From Comamonadaceae bacterium UBA2121 (lineage in GTDB: Bacteria > Pseudomonadota > Gammaproteobacteria > Burkholderiales > Burkholderiaceae_C): a stretch of DNA of 64,000 nt. A program made the translations under genes and the position numbers. The stretch's first letter is position 1; every line of letters begins with the position of its first letter. The notes beneath the pieces are model-generated. The model was not told the origin of the DNA and made no database searches. It was given only the letters and a program-made list of their open reading frames with translations. This document shows, one piece after another, positions 51,500 through 60,014 of the stretch. The stretch lies in NCBI GenBank assembly GCA_002331385.1, contig DCYB01000009.1:34633-98632 (forward strand), written 5' to 3'.

Positions 51500-52690
51500 T
51501 CAGCCTTGGTGGCCGAGCGCTTCACGAATGGTAGCTGCCAGCGCGGCAATCGCGGTGGCGATGTCCTGCTCGCTTGCCGTCACGTAGGACAGGCGCAGCG
51601 TGCGCGCGTCGGCATGGTCGGCGTAGAACGCAGAGCCGGGCACGAACGCCACGTTGCGCTCCACGGCCTTGGGCAGCAGCGCGATAGAGTCGATGCCCTC
51701 GGGCAGACGCAGCCACAGGAACATGCCGCCGGCGGGATGGCTCCACTGCACGTCAAGGCCCGCCGTTTCCTTTTGCAGGGCGGCAATCATGGCCTCGCAC
51801 TGCTGCTTGTAGAGCGCGCGGATCTTGGGCACGTGCGTGTCGAGGAAGCCGCCCTTCATGACTTCGGCCACCATGCGCTGGTTGAAGCTGGGGGTGTGCA
51901 GATCCGCCGCCTGCTTGGCTTGCAGCAGCTTGGGGTAGATGTTCTTGGGCGCCACCACATAGCCCAGACGCAGACCGGGGGCGAGCACCTTGGAAAACGA
52001 GCCCATGTAGAGCACGCCTTCGGGGTTGCGCGCGGTGAGCGGCTTAGGCGGTGCCTGATCGAACCACAGGTCGCCGTAGGGGTTGTCCTCCACCAGCGGG
52101 ATGTTGAGCTCGGCGGCCTTGTCCACCAGCGCCTGACGGCGCGCGTCGGTCATCGTGCGGCCCGTGGGGTTCTGGAAATTGGGCAGCAGGTACATGAAGC
52201 GCGCGCGATCCGCGCCCGTGCCCGCCTTGCGCACAAAGTCTTCCACCACCGGACCTTCTTCGTCGCTGTCCACCGACACCACGGTCGGCTCCATGGGCGA
52301 GAACGCCTGCAGCGCGCCCAGATAGGTCGGCGTCTCCACGAGGATGCGGCTGCCGTTGTCGATCAGCACCTTGCCGATCAGGTCCAGCGCTTGCTGCGAA
52401 CCGGTGGTGATGAGCACCTGATCGGGGTCTACTTCCCACGGCAACATGTCGGCGATGGCCTGCCGCAGCGGACCATAGCCTTCGCTGGCGTCGTATTGCA
52501 GCGCTGCGGCGCCGTTGTTCTTGAGCACGTCGGCGCAGGCCTGGGCGAAGGCGTCGATCGGGAACGTCTTGGGCGACGGCAGGCCGCCCGCCAGGCTGAT
52601 GATGCCGGGCTTTTCCGTCACTTTGAGGATTTCCCGGATCACCGAGGGATTCATTTTTTCGGCCCGAGCGGCCAGTGTCCATTGCGTCAT
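51500..52690 (-). CDS. PLP-dependent aminotransferase (2-aminoadipate/LysN-type, fold type I)
   Basis: 396 residues. GGLPSPKTFPID at the N-terminus, LQYDASEGYGPLRQAIA, GSQQALDLIGKVLIDNGSRI, and the PLP-lysine motif MGSFSKVLAPGLRLGYVVAP (about residue 237) are typical of the MocR/LysN aminotransferase family. Probably transaminates an amino acid such as 2-aminoadipate or a D-/aromatic amino acid with 2-oxoglutarate. First gene of the five-gene operon. It has a 343-bp leader; LysE exporter and its MocR regulator lie upstream. Confidence 0.92.
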   Translation of the reverse strand: MTQWTLAARAEKMNPSVIREILKVTEKPGIISLAGGLPSPKTFPIDAFAQACADVLKNNGAAALQYDASEGYGPLRQAIADMLPWEVDPDQVLITTGSQQALDLIGKVLIDNGSRILVETPTYLGALQAFSPMEPTVVSVDSDEEGPVVEDFVRKAGTGADRARFMYLLPNFQNPTGRTMTDARRQALVDKAAELNIPLVEDNPYGDLWFDQAPPKPLTARNPEGVLYMGSFSKVLAPGLRLGYVVAPKNIYPKLLQAKQAADLHTPSFNQRMVAEVMKGGFLDTHVPKIRALYKQQCEAMIAALQKETAGLDVQWSHPAGGMFLWLRLPEGIDSIALLPKAVERNVAFVPGSAFYADHADARTLRLSYVTASEQDIATAIAALAATIREALGHQG

Positions 52691-53033
52691 GATGCTTTGC
52701 TTTTCTTGCGATGTCGGTCGCCCCGGAGGGAGGCCTTGAAACAGGTCTGGTGGTGTGTCAGTTCGACGGGGATGAGGAAACAGACGAGAAAACAGTGCCG
52801 TGGTGAGGCGTTCGGAGTCCGGCGCGGGCGGTGACTGCAGCGTGGCTTGTCACCTGCGCCCGCGCGGCCCGCGGAAACCGGATTCTGGTGGATTGTGTCG
52901 GTGCGAACCCGTTTTCTGAAACCATATAGTGTGCAGCGTACGCGCATCCCCTGTCGCGCACTCGCGTTTACCGAGAACGAGAACGCCAACGTGCGCACAC
53001 GGGAGGCCGGACAGGGCGGCGATGGCAGGTGAC
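52691..53033. other. Intergenic region between the aminotransferase gene and lysE
   Basis: 343 bp with no credible gene. On the minus strand an AT-richer stretch near 52920-52935 (CACTATATGG) could hold the aminotransferase promoter, giving a leader over 200 nt. No terminator for lysE was found. Confidence 0.35.
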
Positions 53034-53633
53034 TCATGCGCGCAACATCCAGACAGCGGTGACCACCAGCACCAGCGCCATCATGCGGTTGAACCACAAA
53101 AGGCGCGAGCCGATCGCCAGCCAGTGGCGCAGCAGCGCGCCGACCGAGGCATACAGCAGATTGCTCGACAGGGCGAAGAACGCCATCACCGGAACGACCA
53201 CTGCCAGCCGCTGCAGGCTGTCCTCGCGTCCGATGATCCAGCCCGCGACGATGGTGAGCGCGAGCATCCACGCCTTGATGTTCACGAACTGCAGGGCCGC
53301 GCCTTGCCAGAAACTGATCTCCATGCGCGAGGCGTCGGCCTCGGACAGCTGGGCGCTGCGGCTGAGCTTGAAGGCCAGCCAGACCAGATAGCCCACGCCC
53401 AGAATCTTGATGGCCCAGCGCAGCGCGGGCACGGCCATGAGGATGGCGCCGAGCCCGGCCGCGCACAGGATGAGCAGCGCGCACCAGCCCACCGGAACCG
53501 AGAGCACAAAGCGCATGGCCACAGGCATGCCCCGGTTGGCCGCAAGTGCTGCGGACAACGTGGTGTTGGGGCCGGGAGTGAAGCTCATGGCAGTCGCGAG
53601 AACCAGCAGTGCAGTGAATTCGACGAGGGGCAT
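53034..53633 (-). CDS. LysE-family amino acid exporter
   Basis: 199 residues from ATG 53633. Five to six transmembrane helices; the start VEFTALLVLATAMSFTPGPNTTLSAALAANRG carries the conserved TPGPN motif. LysE-type exporters extrude amino acids (lysine, arginine, threonine, homoserine-type), lowering toxic pools. Substrate not deducible. It is divergent from the MocR-type regulator gene with a 144-bp intergenic region full of repeated half-sites, so expression is probably controlled by that regulator. Confidence 0.92.
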   Translation of the reverse strand: MPLVEFTALLVLATAMSFTPGPNTTLSAALAANRGMPVAMRFVLSVPVGWCALLILCAAGLGAILMAVPALRWAIKILGVGYLVWLAFKLSRSAQLSEADASRMEISFWQGAALQFVNIKAWMLALTIVAGWIIGREDSLQRLAVVVPVMAFFALSSNLLYASVGALLRHWLAIGSRLLWFNRMMALVLVVTAVWMLRA

Positions 53634-53680
53634 TCTTAATAGGACTCGAATGGTTGCGGTGTTCACTGTAGGGGACAAAA

Positions 53681-53749
53681 CCATTACAGTACCTATACAG
53701 TTTTGCTCTACAAGATACGGATCTGTATTGGCGCTCGGACCGATACAGA
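53681..53749. promoter_or_regulatory. Cluster of MocR-type operator half-sites
   Basis: CATTACAG (53682-53689) and CTATACAG (53693-53700) are direct repeats 11 bp apart. TCTGTATTGG (53722-53731) and CCGATACAGA (53740-53749) form an inverted repeat with nine of ten bases matching. Together they give four related half-sites with core ATACAG, as expected for MocR/PdxR-type regulators, which bind pairs of repeats. Confidence 0.6.
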
Positions 53750-53777
53750 AAGCGCGCAACCTCCCATTACAACCGCG

Positions 53778-55247
53778 ATGGCCCTTACCCGAACACCGGA
53801 TCAGACCCTTACAGACCAACTCGCCGAGCGCTTTGCCGAGCGCATCCGCTCGCGCCTTTTGCCCGCTGGCGCACGCCTGCCGTCCGTGCGCGCCTGCGCG
53901 CGGCAGCAGGGCGTGAGCGCCTATACGGTGGTGGCGGCGTACGACAAGTTGCTTGCACTGGGGCTGGTGGAGGCGCGGCGCCAGCGTGGTTTTTTTGTGC
54001 GCGACCTGTTGCAGAAATCCGCCTCGGTGCGGGAGGCAGGACGCAGCGCCGCGCCTGCGGTGCCCACATCAGCGTCGCCCCTCGGGCCAGTGCCGGTGCG
54101 CTCGTCCGGCTCGCGCATCAACGCCACGGCGCTGATGCGCGGCATGTTCTATCAGGGCTCGAGCAAACCGCAGCCCGGCGCGGGCGTGCTGCCGGTGGCG
54201 TGGCTGGAAGAGGCGCGCTTCATGCCCGCCGCCGTGCGCCGCATCACCACCAGCGAAACGCTGCGTGCCGGCTCGCTCAGTTATGGCGAGCCGCTGGGCG
54301 ACCCCGGTCTGCGCGCCGTGCTGGCGCACCGGCTGGCGGACATCAACATTCCCGCCCAGCCCGGGCAGATCATCACCACGGTCGGGGTGACACATGCGCT
54401 GGACATCGTCAGCCGCACCTTGCTCAAGGCGGGCGATCCGGTGATGGTGGAGGAGCCCGGCTGGTCGGTCGAGTTCGCGCGTCTGGATGCGCTGGGCATG
54501 CGCGTGCTGCCGGTGCCGCGCGGCCCCGAGGGCCCCGATCTGGCGGTGATGTCCCGCTATTGCGAAACCCATGCGCCCAAGTTGTTTGTGAGCGTGAGCG
54601 TGCTGCACAACCCGACGGGATACAGCTTGGCACCCGGCTATGCGCACCAGATCCTGCGGCTGGCGCAGCGCTTCAACTTCCATGTGGTGGAGGACGACAC
54701 CTACGGCCACATCGCGCCCGAACACGCCACCCGACTGGCGAGTCTGGACGGTCTGGAGCGCGTGATCTACGTGAACGGCTTTGCCAAGATCCTCGCGCCC
54801 AACTGGCGCATTGGCTACATCGCCGCGCCCGAGCCGCTGGTGGAGCGTCTGCTCGACACCAAGTTGCTGTCCACCCTGACCACGCCCAGCATGCTGGAAA
54901 AAGCGCTGGCGCACTGCATCGAACAAGGCCAACTGCGCCGCCACGCCGAGCGCATGCGCCAGCACATTGCGCAGGCGCGCACGCGCAGCGTACAACTCAC
55001 GCTACAGGCCGGCTGCACGTTCGCCGCCGAGCCGACCGGCATGTTCGGCTGGGTGGAGACGGGCGTGGACACCGACATGCTCACGCAGCGCATGCTCGAC
55101 GAGGGCTATCTGATCGCCCCGGGCGCGCTGTTTCACGCCACGCGCCAGCCTTGCACGCTCATGCGCATTAACTTCGCCAACACGCAAGACCCAGAGTTCT
55201 GGCGCGTCTGGAACCGCGTTGTGGCCGAAAGCACAGGGGGGATGTAG
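53778..55247 (+). CDS. MocR/PdxR-family transcriptional regulator (GntR-aminotransferase fusion)
   Basis: 489 residues from ATG 53778. An N-terminal winged helix (about residues 10-75, RSRLLPAGARLPSVRACARQQGVSAYTVVAAYDKLLALGLV) is joined by a Ser/Ala linker to an aminotransferase fold with the PLP lysine in VNGFAKILAPNWRIGY. MocR proteins sense amino acids or vitamin B6 through the PLP domain and bind operators between divergent genes. Here the likely target is lysE and possibly itself. The aminotransferase operon downstream of lysE makes an amino-acid effector plausible. Confidence 0.93.
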   Translation: MALTRTPDQTLTDQLAERFAERIRSRLLPAGARLPSVRACARQQGVSAYTVVAAYDKLLALGLVEARRQRGFFVRDLLQKSASVREAGRSAAPAVPTSASPLGPVPVRSSGSRINATALMRGMFYQGSSKPQPGAGVLPVAWLEEARFMPAAVRRITTSETLRAGSLSYGEPLGDPGLRAVLAHRLADINIPAQPGQIITTVGVTHALDIVSRTLLKAGDPVMVEEPGWSVEFARLDALGMRVLPVPRGPEGPDLAVMSRYCETHAPKLFVSVSVLHNPTGYSLAPGYAHQILRLAQRFNFHVVEDDTYGHIAPEHATRLASLDGLERVIYVNGFAKILAPNWRIGYIAAPEPLVERLLDTKLLSTLTTPSMLEKALAHCIEQGQLRRHAERMRQHIAQARTRSVQLTLQAGCTFAAEPTGMFGWVETGVDTDMLTQRMLDEGYLIAPGALFHATRQPCTLMRINFANTQDPEFWRVWNRVVAESTGGM

Positions 55248-55282
55248 GCGTACACCACCTGCACGTCCTTGCTGACATGCCC

Positions 55283-55296
55283 CTCAATTGATTGAG
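55283..55296. promoter_or_regulatory. Inverted repeat upstream of the chemotaxis operon
   Basis: CTCAATTGATTGAG, a 6-bp inverted repeat with a 2-base centre, lies 118 bp before the first chemotaxis gene. Its core TCAATTGATT also occurs upstream of the MASE1-GGDEF gene. It may be an operator; no sigma-28 promoter was recognised. Confidence 0.3.
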
Positions 55297-55413
55297 CAAT
55301 ACTTGCAAACATTGATGTGCAATAGTGAGAAATCGGTATCATTCCCGCTGAAAAGTGGGCTTCGCGTCATTCCGGGCGACGCATAGATCCGCACGTGCAG
55401 CCATGGAGAAACA

Positions 55414-55860
55414 ATGCCTTCTACGATGACCCGCTCTGGTGAGCCGGCAGTGCCGGTCTCCGTCAGTACCGTGGCCGGGCTTCAGGATTCGCTACTGATG
55501 GTGATACATGACCTGCAGCGTCTGGAAGAACTGCTGGGACATGCCACGGACAACCTGCTGGAGCGTTTCGAGCGGGCCGATGGTCTTTTGAACGATGACG
55601 TCGTCGCGCAATCCGATCGCCTGGGAGGCGCGCGGGCAGCGCTGCGCAGCGCCATCACCGAACTGCAGTTCCACGACATGGCGACCCAGTTGATCACCCA
55701 CACCAGACAGATGATCCACAGTTGCGCCTTCCAGTTAGGCAATGAGGCCATGGACACTGGCGCACAGGACGAGCCCGCCGCGCCCCCCGAACCGCCGCCC
55801 GCTCGCCCCAATCCCGTGACCCAAAGCGAAATGGCGGCGGGTTCCATCGAATTATTCTGA
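55414..55860 (+). CDS. Small CheZ-like protein (candidate CheY-P phosphatase)
   Basis: 148 residues. A helical core with TELQFHDMATQLI at about residues 82-94 matches the CheZ active-site pattern D-x3-Q (Asp88 and Gln92; E. coli CheZ uses Asp143 and Gln147). A Pro/Ala-rich linker is followed by an extreme C-terminus ending SIELF, resembling the CheY-binding C-terminal tip of CheZ. E. coli CheZ is about 214 residues, so this is a short version. It is the first gene of the cheYAWRDB operon. A role as phosphatase of the adjacent CheY is inferred. Confidence 0.65.
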   Translation: MPSTMTRSGEPAVPVSVSTVAGLQDSLLMVIHDLQRLEELLGHATDNLLERFERADGLLNDDVVAQSDRLGGARAALRSAITELQFHDMATQLITHTRQMIHSCAFQLGNEAMDTGAQDEPAAPPEPPPARPNPVTQSEMAAGSIELF

Positions 55861-55958
55861 GTGGGACGCAAGGAGCCATGCATGCATGCGCTGAATGCGC
55901 TCCTTCACCGCCCGATTCGCCAACCACATACCCATTTCAAGATCAAGAGGTTGAATAC

Positions 55959-56321
55959 ATGCCGTCCATTCTTGCAGTCGATGACTCGCCTTCCATGCGC
56001 AAAATGGTTTCCTTTACACTGACAGGCGCAGGCTATCAGGTGGTGGAAGCCGTGGATGGTCAGGACGCGCTGGAAAAGGCCGAGGCCCACGACATCGATC
56101 TCGTGCTGGCCGATCAGAACATGCCGCGTCTGGATGGTGTGGGGCTGACACGCAAGCTGCGTGACCTGCCGCGCTACAAGACCACGCCGATCCTGATCCT
56201 CACCACCGAGTCGAGCGAGCAGATGAAGCAGGCCGGGCGCGCCGCAGGTGCCACCGGCTGGTTGGTCAAACCATTCGACCCCAACCGCCTGATCGAGGTG
56301 ATCCAGAAAGTTTTGCGCTGA
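55959..56321 (+). CDS. cheY: Chemotaxis response regulator CheY
   Basis: 120 residues from ATG 55959 (AAGAGG 8 nt upstream). Single receiver domain: acidic pair Asp8-Asp9, phosphoacceptor Asp52 in LVLADQNMP, Thr near 82 (LILTTESS) and Lys104 in LVKPFD. Phosphorylated by CheA, it would bind the flagellar switch or another output. Its neighbours are a CheZ-like gene before it and cheA after it. No output domain. Confidence 0.95.
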   Translation: MPSILAVDDSPSMRKMVSFTLTGAGYQVVEAVDGQDALEKAEAHDIDLVLADQNMPRLDGVGLTRKLRDLPRYKTTPILILTTESSEQMKQAGRAAGATGWLVKPFDPNRLIEVIQKVLR

Positions 56322-56366
56322 CGGCGAGTCGGCCTGCACGCCATCAACGAGGGAGCACACAATTAC

Positions 56367-58619
56367 ATGGCCGACAACCCTCCGCAAGGCACCGGCGCGG
56401 GCATGCCTGCCCGGCTGGATCTGAGCCAGTTCTATCAGATCTTCTTTGACGAGGCGACGGAGAACCTCGATCAGATGGAGCACATGCTGCTGCATGTGGA
56501 TCTGGCGCACGCCAACGACGAACAACTGAACGCCATCTTCCGCTGCGCGCATTCCATCAAGGGTGGTGCGGCGACGTTCGGCTTCACCGACATCGCCGAA
56601 CTCACGCACCACATGGAATCGCTGCTGGACCGCGTGCGCCGCCGCGATGTGACGCTGCAAAGCGATCTGGTCGAATTGCTGCTGCAGTCCGCCGACGCAT
56701 CGCGCGACCTGCTGGCCGCGCACCGCAACGGCAAGCCAAGCGAATCTCCTGCGTCCACCGAACTGGCGCAGCGCATCGCGGCGCTACTGCACGCTGCGCC
56801 CACGCCATCGCAACCTGCCGCGGGAACGCTGCGGCCCGACGCTGCGCCGGGCGAGGCGGTGTCCGGCGTGCGCCGCCTGCAATTGCTGACCGGCCCCGCG
56901 CCCGCAGTCACGCTGGAAGATGTGCTCGACTTGCTGCACAGCCAGCCCGGCATCACCGTGCGCGCCGCGCAGAACGCCGTGACGCAAACCAGCAGCGAAG
57001 GCGTGGTGTCGGCCATGCGCCAGATCGACATCGAGACCGCGCAAAGCGACGCGAACCTGCGCGATCTGCTAGCGTTCCACCTGTCCGAAAGCCAACTCCA
57101 GATCCAGCGCGCAGTGTCGCCAGCAAGCGCAGCTGCGGCTACTTCGGGCGCAGCGCCCGACAGTGCGCCGCAGGAGGATGATTTCTTCGGTCTCTTTCTG
57201 GATGCGCCCGGCGCGCCCGCTGATCAGGTTCACGGTGGCAGCGCGCCCGATGCCCCAGCGCCCGCAGCTGCCCATAGCGCTGCGACAGGAACGCTGGCCA
57301 AGCCCGCCAAGCCCGCCAAGCCCGCCAAGCCGGTAAGCACGCCATCGTTTGAACACCGCGCATCCAGCGCCGCAGCCGCAGAAGCGGCCACCGTGCGCGT
57401 GTCCGTGCAAAAGGTAGACCAGCTCATCAACCTCGTGGGCGAACTCGTCATCACGCAGGCCATGCTGGCGCAAAACAGCCGGGGAATCGACGTGCGCCTG
57501 CACCAGCAACTGCTGGCAGGGCTGTCCGATCTGGAGCGCAATACGCGCGAGTTGCAGGAATCGGTGATGTCGATCCGCATGATTCCCATGTCGGTCATCT
57601 TTAACCGCTTCCCGAGAATGCTGCGCGACCTGGCGCTCAAGTGCGGCAAGAACGTGGAACTGGTCACGCTGGGCGAGGCGACGGAACTCGACAAGAGTCT
57701 GATCGAGAAAATCACCGATCCGCTCACCCATCTGGTGCGCAACAGTTGCGACCATGGCATCGAAACGCCCGCCGAACGCGTGGCTGCAGGCAAGCCGGAA
57801 CACGGCACGATCACGCTGTCGGCATCGCATCAGGGCGGCTCGATCATGATTGAAGTGCATGACGACGGGCGTGGCCTGTCGCGGGACAAAATCCTGAACA
57901 AGGCGCGCGAGCGCGGCCTGCACGTGTCAGGGCACATGACCGACATGCAGGTATGGGCGCTGGTGTTCGAGCCGGGCTTTTCCACCGCCGACGTGGTGAC
58001 CGATATTTCCGGGCGCGGCGTGGGCATGGACGTGGTCAACCGCAGCATCACGTCGCTGGGCGGCTCGGTCGAACTCGACTCCGCCGAAGGCTACGGCACG
58101 CGCGTGTCCGTGCGCTTGCCGCTGACGCTGGCGATCATGGATGGCATGTCCGTGCGGGTGGGCGATGAGGTCTATATCCTGCCGCTGTCCGCAGTGATGG
58201 AATCGTTCCAGACGTCACTTGCTGATGTGAATTCCGTGGGCGAAGGCACTCCGCTGGTGAAGGTGCGCGACGAGTATCTTCCGGTGGTGGATCTGGCGGA
58301 GCTGTTTGACGTGCTGCGTGCGCCGGCGCATGCCGCCGTGGATTCCGCCATCATGGTCGTCGTGGATGTCGAGGACCAGCGCGTGGCGTTGCAGGTCGAT
58401 GAACTGTTGGGGCAGCATCAGGTGGTCGTGAAGAATCTGGAAACCAACTACCGCAAGGTGCCCAACGTGGCGGGGGCGACCATCACGGGGGACGGCTCTG
58501 TCGCGCTGATCCTGGACGCAGACGCCATCGTGCGGCGTGCGCGCGGTGCGCGGCGCGCGGGCACGGCGCAGGCAATGTCGGCGGCGCCGCACTGGGGAGA
58601 GCAGGAATGGATGTCGTAA
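56367..58619 (+). CDS. cheA: Chemotaxis histidine kinase CheA
   Basis: 750 residues. Hpt domain with the phosphorylated His62 in RCAHSIKGGAATFG; a segment at about 165-250 that may be the CheY-docking P2; a Pro/Ala/Lys linker with a repeated AKP; dimerisation and HATPase domains with NSCDHGIE, DDGRGLSRDKI and GRGVGMDVV; and a C-terminal CheW-like domain. It autophosphorylates and transfers phosphate to CheY and CheB. The linker contains a 9-bp tandem repeat (57297-57332). The stop overlaps the cheW start by 13 bp. Confidence 0.96.
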   Translation: MADNPPQGTGAGMPARLDLSQFYQIFFDEATENLDQMEHMLLHVDLAHANDEQLNAIFRCAHSIKGGAATFGFTDIAELTHHMESLLDRVRRRDVTLQSDLVELLLQSADASRDLLAAHRNGKPSESPASTELAQRIAALLHAAPTPSQPAAGTLRPDAAPGEAVSGVRRLQLLTGPAPAVTLEDVLDLLHSQPGITVRAAQNAVTQTSSEGVVSAMRQIDIETAQSDANLRDLLAFHLSESQLQIQRAVSPASAAAATSGAAPDSAPQEDDFFGLFLDAPGAPADQVHGGSAPDAPAPAAAHSAATGTLAKPAKPAKPAKPVSTPSFEHRASSAAAAEAATVRVSVQKVDQLINLVGELVITQAMLAQNSRGIDVRLHQQLLAGLSDLERNTRELQESVMSIRMIPMSVIFNRFPRMLRDLALKCGKNVELVTLGEATELDKSLIEKITDPLTHLVRNSCDHGIETPAERVAAGKPEHGTITLSASHQGGSIMIEVHDDGRGLSRDKILNKARERGLHVSGHMTDMQVWALVFEPGFSTADVVTDISGRGVGMDVVNRSITSLGGSVELDSAEGYGTRVSVRLPLTLAIMDGMSVRVGDEVYILPLSAVMESFQTSLADVNSVGEGTPLVKVRDEYLPVVDLAELFDVLRAPAHAAVDSAIMVVVDVEDQRVALQVDELLGQHQVVVKNLETNYRKVPNVAGATITGDGSVALILDADAIVRRARGARRAGTAQAMSAAPHWGEQEWMS
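57297..57332 (+). repeat. 9-bp tandem repeat in the CheA linker
   Basis: Four near-identical copies of GCCAAGCCC encode repeated Ala-Lys-Pro in the CheA interdomain linker. In-frame units of nine bases would change linker length without a frameshift. Confidence 0.85.
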
Positions 58620-59104
58620 CCGACATGGAAGCAGGGCAGGATGATGTGGTGCCCGGCAAGGAGTACCTGACCTTTCGCATCGGCGCAGAGGAGTACGGCA
58701 TCGACATCCTCAAGGTGCGCGAGATCCGCCGCTACGAAACGCCCACCCGCATTGCGCGCACGCCGCCTTTCATCAAGGGCGTGGTGAATCTGCGTGGCAC
58801 CATCGTGCCGATCGCGGACCTGCGCATGAAGCTGCATCCCGCGAGCGCGCCGGTCTATACCGCTTTCACCGTCGTCATTATCCTGCACTTGCTCGACCGG
58901 GTCGTGGGCGTGGTGGTGGATTCGGTCAGCGATGTATTGCAATTCGCGCAGGGCGACATCAGCGACATGCCCGACGTGGACAGCGCCATCGATCCCGCGT
59001 GCATGGAGGGGCTGGGCACCGTGGATGGGCGCATGCTGATCCTGCTCGACATCGAAAAACTCATGGCCCATGCCGACATGGGGCTGGTCGCCGCCGATGC
59101 TTGA
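58607..59104 (+). CDS. cheW: Chemotaxis coupling protein CheW
   Basis: 165 residues, overlapping the cheA end by 13 bp. CheW fold: YLTFRIGAEEYGIDILKVREIR, TPPFIKGVVNLRGTIVPIADLR (the conserved NLRG) and DRVVGVVVDSVSDVL. It couples CheA to chemoreceptors. No receptor gene is in the window, so receptors lie elsewhere. The next gene starts close to or overlapping its stop. Confidence 0.95.
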   Translation: MDVVTDMEAGQDDVVPGKEYLTFRIGAEEYGIDILKVREIRRYETPTRIARTPPFIKGVVNLRGTIVPIADLRMKLHPASAPVYTAFTVVIILHLLDRVVGVVVDSVSDVLQFAQGDISDMPDVDSAIDPACMEGLGTVDGRMLILLDIEKLMAHADMGLVAADA

Positions 59105-59123
59105 ACACGAGGTGAGCGAAGCC

Positions 59124-60014
59124 ATGGACGACGCCTTGCCGGATGTGCCGACGGAAACCGCGCCACGCACCCCGGCGCCGCGGCGCGCGGTGCACGTGAC
59201 CGAGCACGCCGAACGTGAATTTATCTGGACGACGGACGATTTCGATCGCATACGCAAGCTCATCCGCGAACGCGCGGGAATCCATTTGCACGCGGGCAAA
59301 CAGGCCATGGCGTACAGCCGCGTCTCGCGCCGCTTGCGCGAAACCGGGCACAAACGCTTTCACGATTATCTGAACTGGCTGGAGCAGCAGGACGAGGCAG
59401 AGTGGCAGGAGTTCGTGAACGTGCTCACCACCAATCTCACGGCGTTTTTCCGCGAGCCGCACCACTTTGTCGAGCTGGCGCACTGGTTCAGACAGCATCC
59501 TGCCGGGCCCTGGCATATCTGGAGCTGCGCGGCCTCGACGGGCGAGGAGGCGTACTCCATCGCCATGGTGGCGCAGGAAGTGCTCGGTGAGCGATCCAGC
59601 CTGAAGGTGTTGGCCAGCGACATCGACACGCGCGTGCTGGAACGCGCAGCGCAAGGCGTATTCCGCACAGACCATCTCAAGGGTCTGAGTGACGAGCGGC
59701 TGCGCCGCTTCTTCCTGCGCGGCACGGGCGCCAACGCGGGGCTGGTGCGCGTGCGGCCACCATTGCGTGACGCGGTCGAGTTCATGCCATTGAATCTGAT
59801 CGAAGGGACATGGCCCTTCAAGCAACCGCGGGACGTGGTGTTCTGCCGCAACGTGATGATTTATTTCGACGCGGCAACGCAGCGGCTCGTGCTGGAGCGT
59901 CTGCATCGCGCGATGCGCCCCGGTGCCTTGCTGTTCGTCGGACATGCGGAGCATTTCAGTGATGCCAGGGACTTGTTCGTGCTGAGAGGCAAAACGCTGT
60001 ATGAGCGGCTGTGA
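59124..60014 (+). CDS. cheR: Chemoreceptor methyltransferase CheR
   Basis: 296 residues from ATG 59124, preceded by GAGGTG; ATG 59097, overlapping cheW by 8 bp, is the alternative. N-terminal helical domain (DDFDRIRKLIRERAGIHLHAGKQAMAYSRVSRRLRETG), FFREPHHF, and the SAM site IWSCAASTGEEAYSIAM. NVMIYFDAATQ and FVGHAEHF follow. It methylates glutamates on chemoreceptors using S-adenosylmethionine. Overlaps cheD by 14 bp. Confidence 0.95.
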   Translation: MDDALPDVPTETAPRTPAPRRAVHVTEHAEREFIWTTDDFDRIRKLIRERAGIHLHAGKQAMAYSRVSRRLRETGHKRFHDYLNWLEQQDEAEWQEFVNVLTTNLTAFFREPHHFVELAHWFRQHPAGPWHIWSCAASTGEEAYSIAMVAQEVLGERSSLKVLASDIDTRVLERAAQGVFRTDHLKGLSDERLRRFFLRGTGANAGLVRVRPPLRDAVEFMPLNLIEGTWPFKQPRDVVFCRNVMIYFDAATQRLVLERLHRAMRPGALLFVGHAEHFSDARDLFVLRGKTLYERL

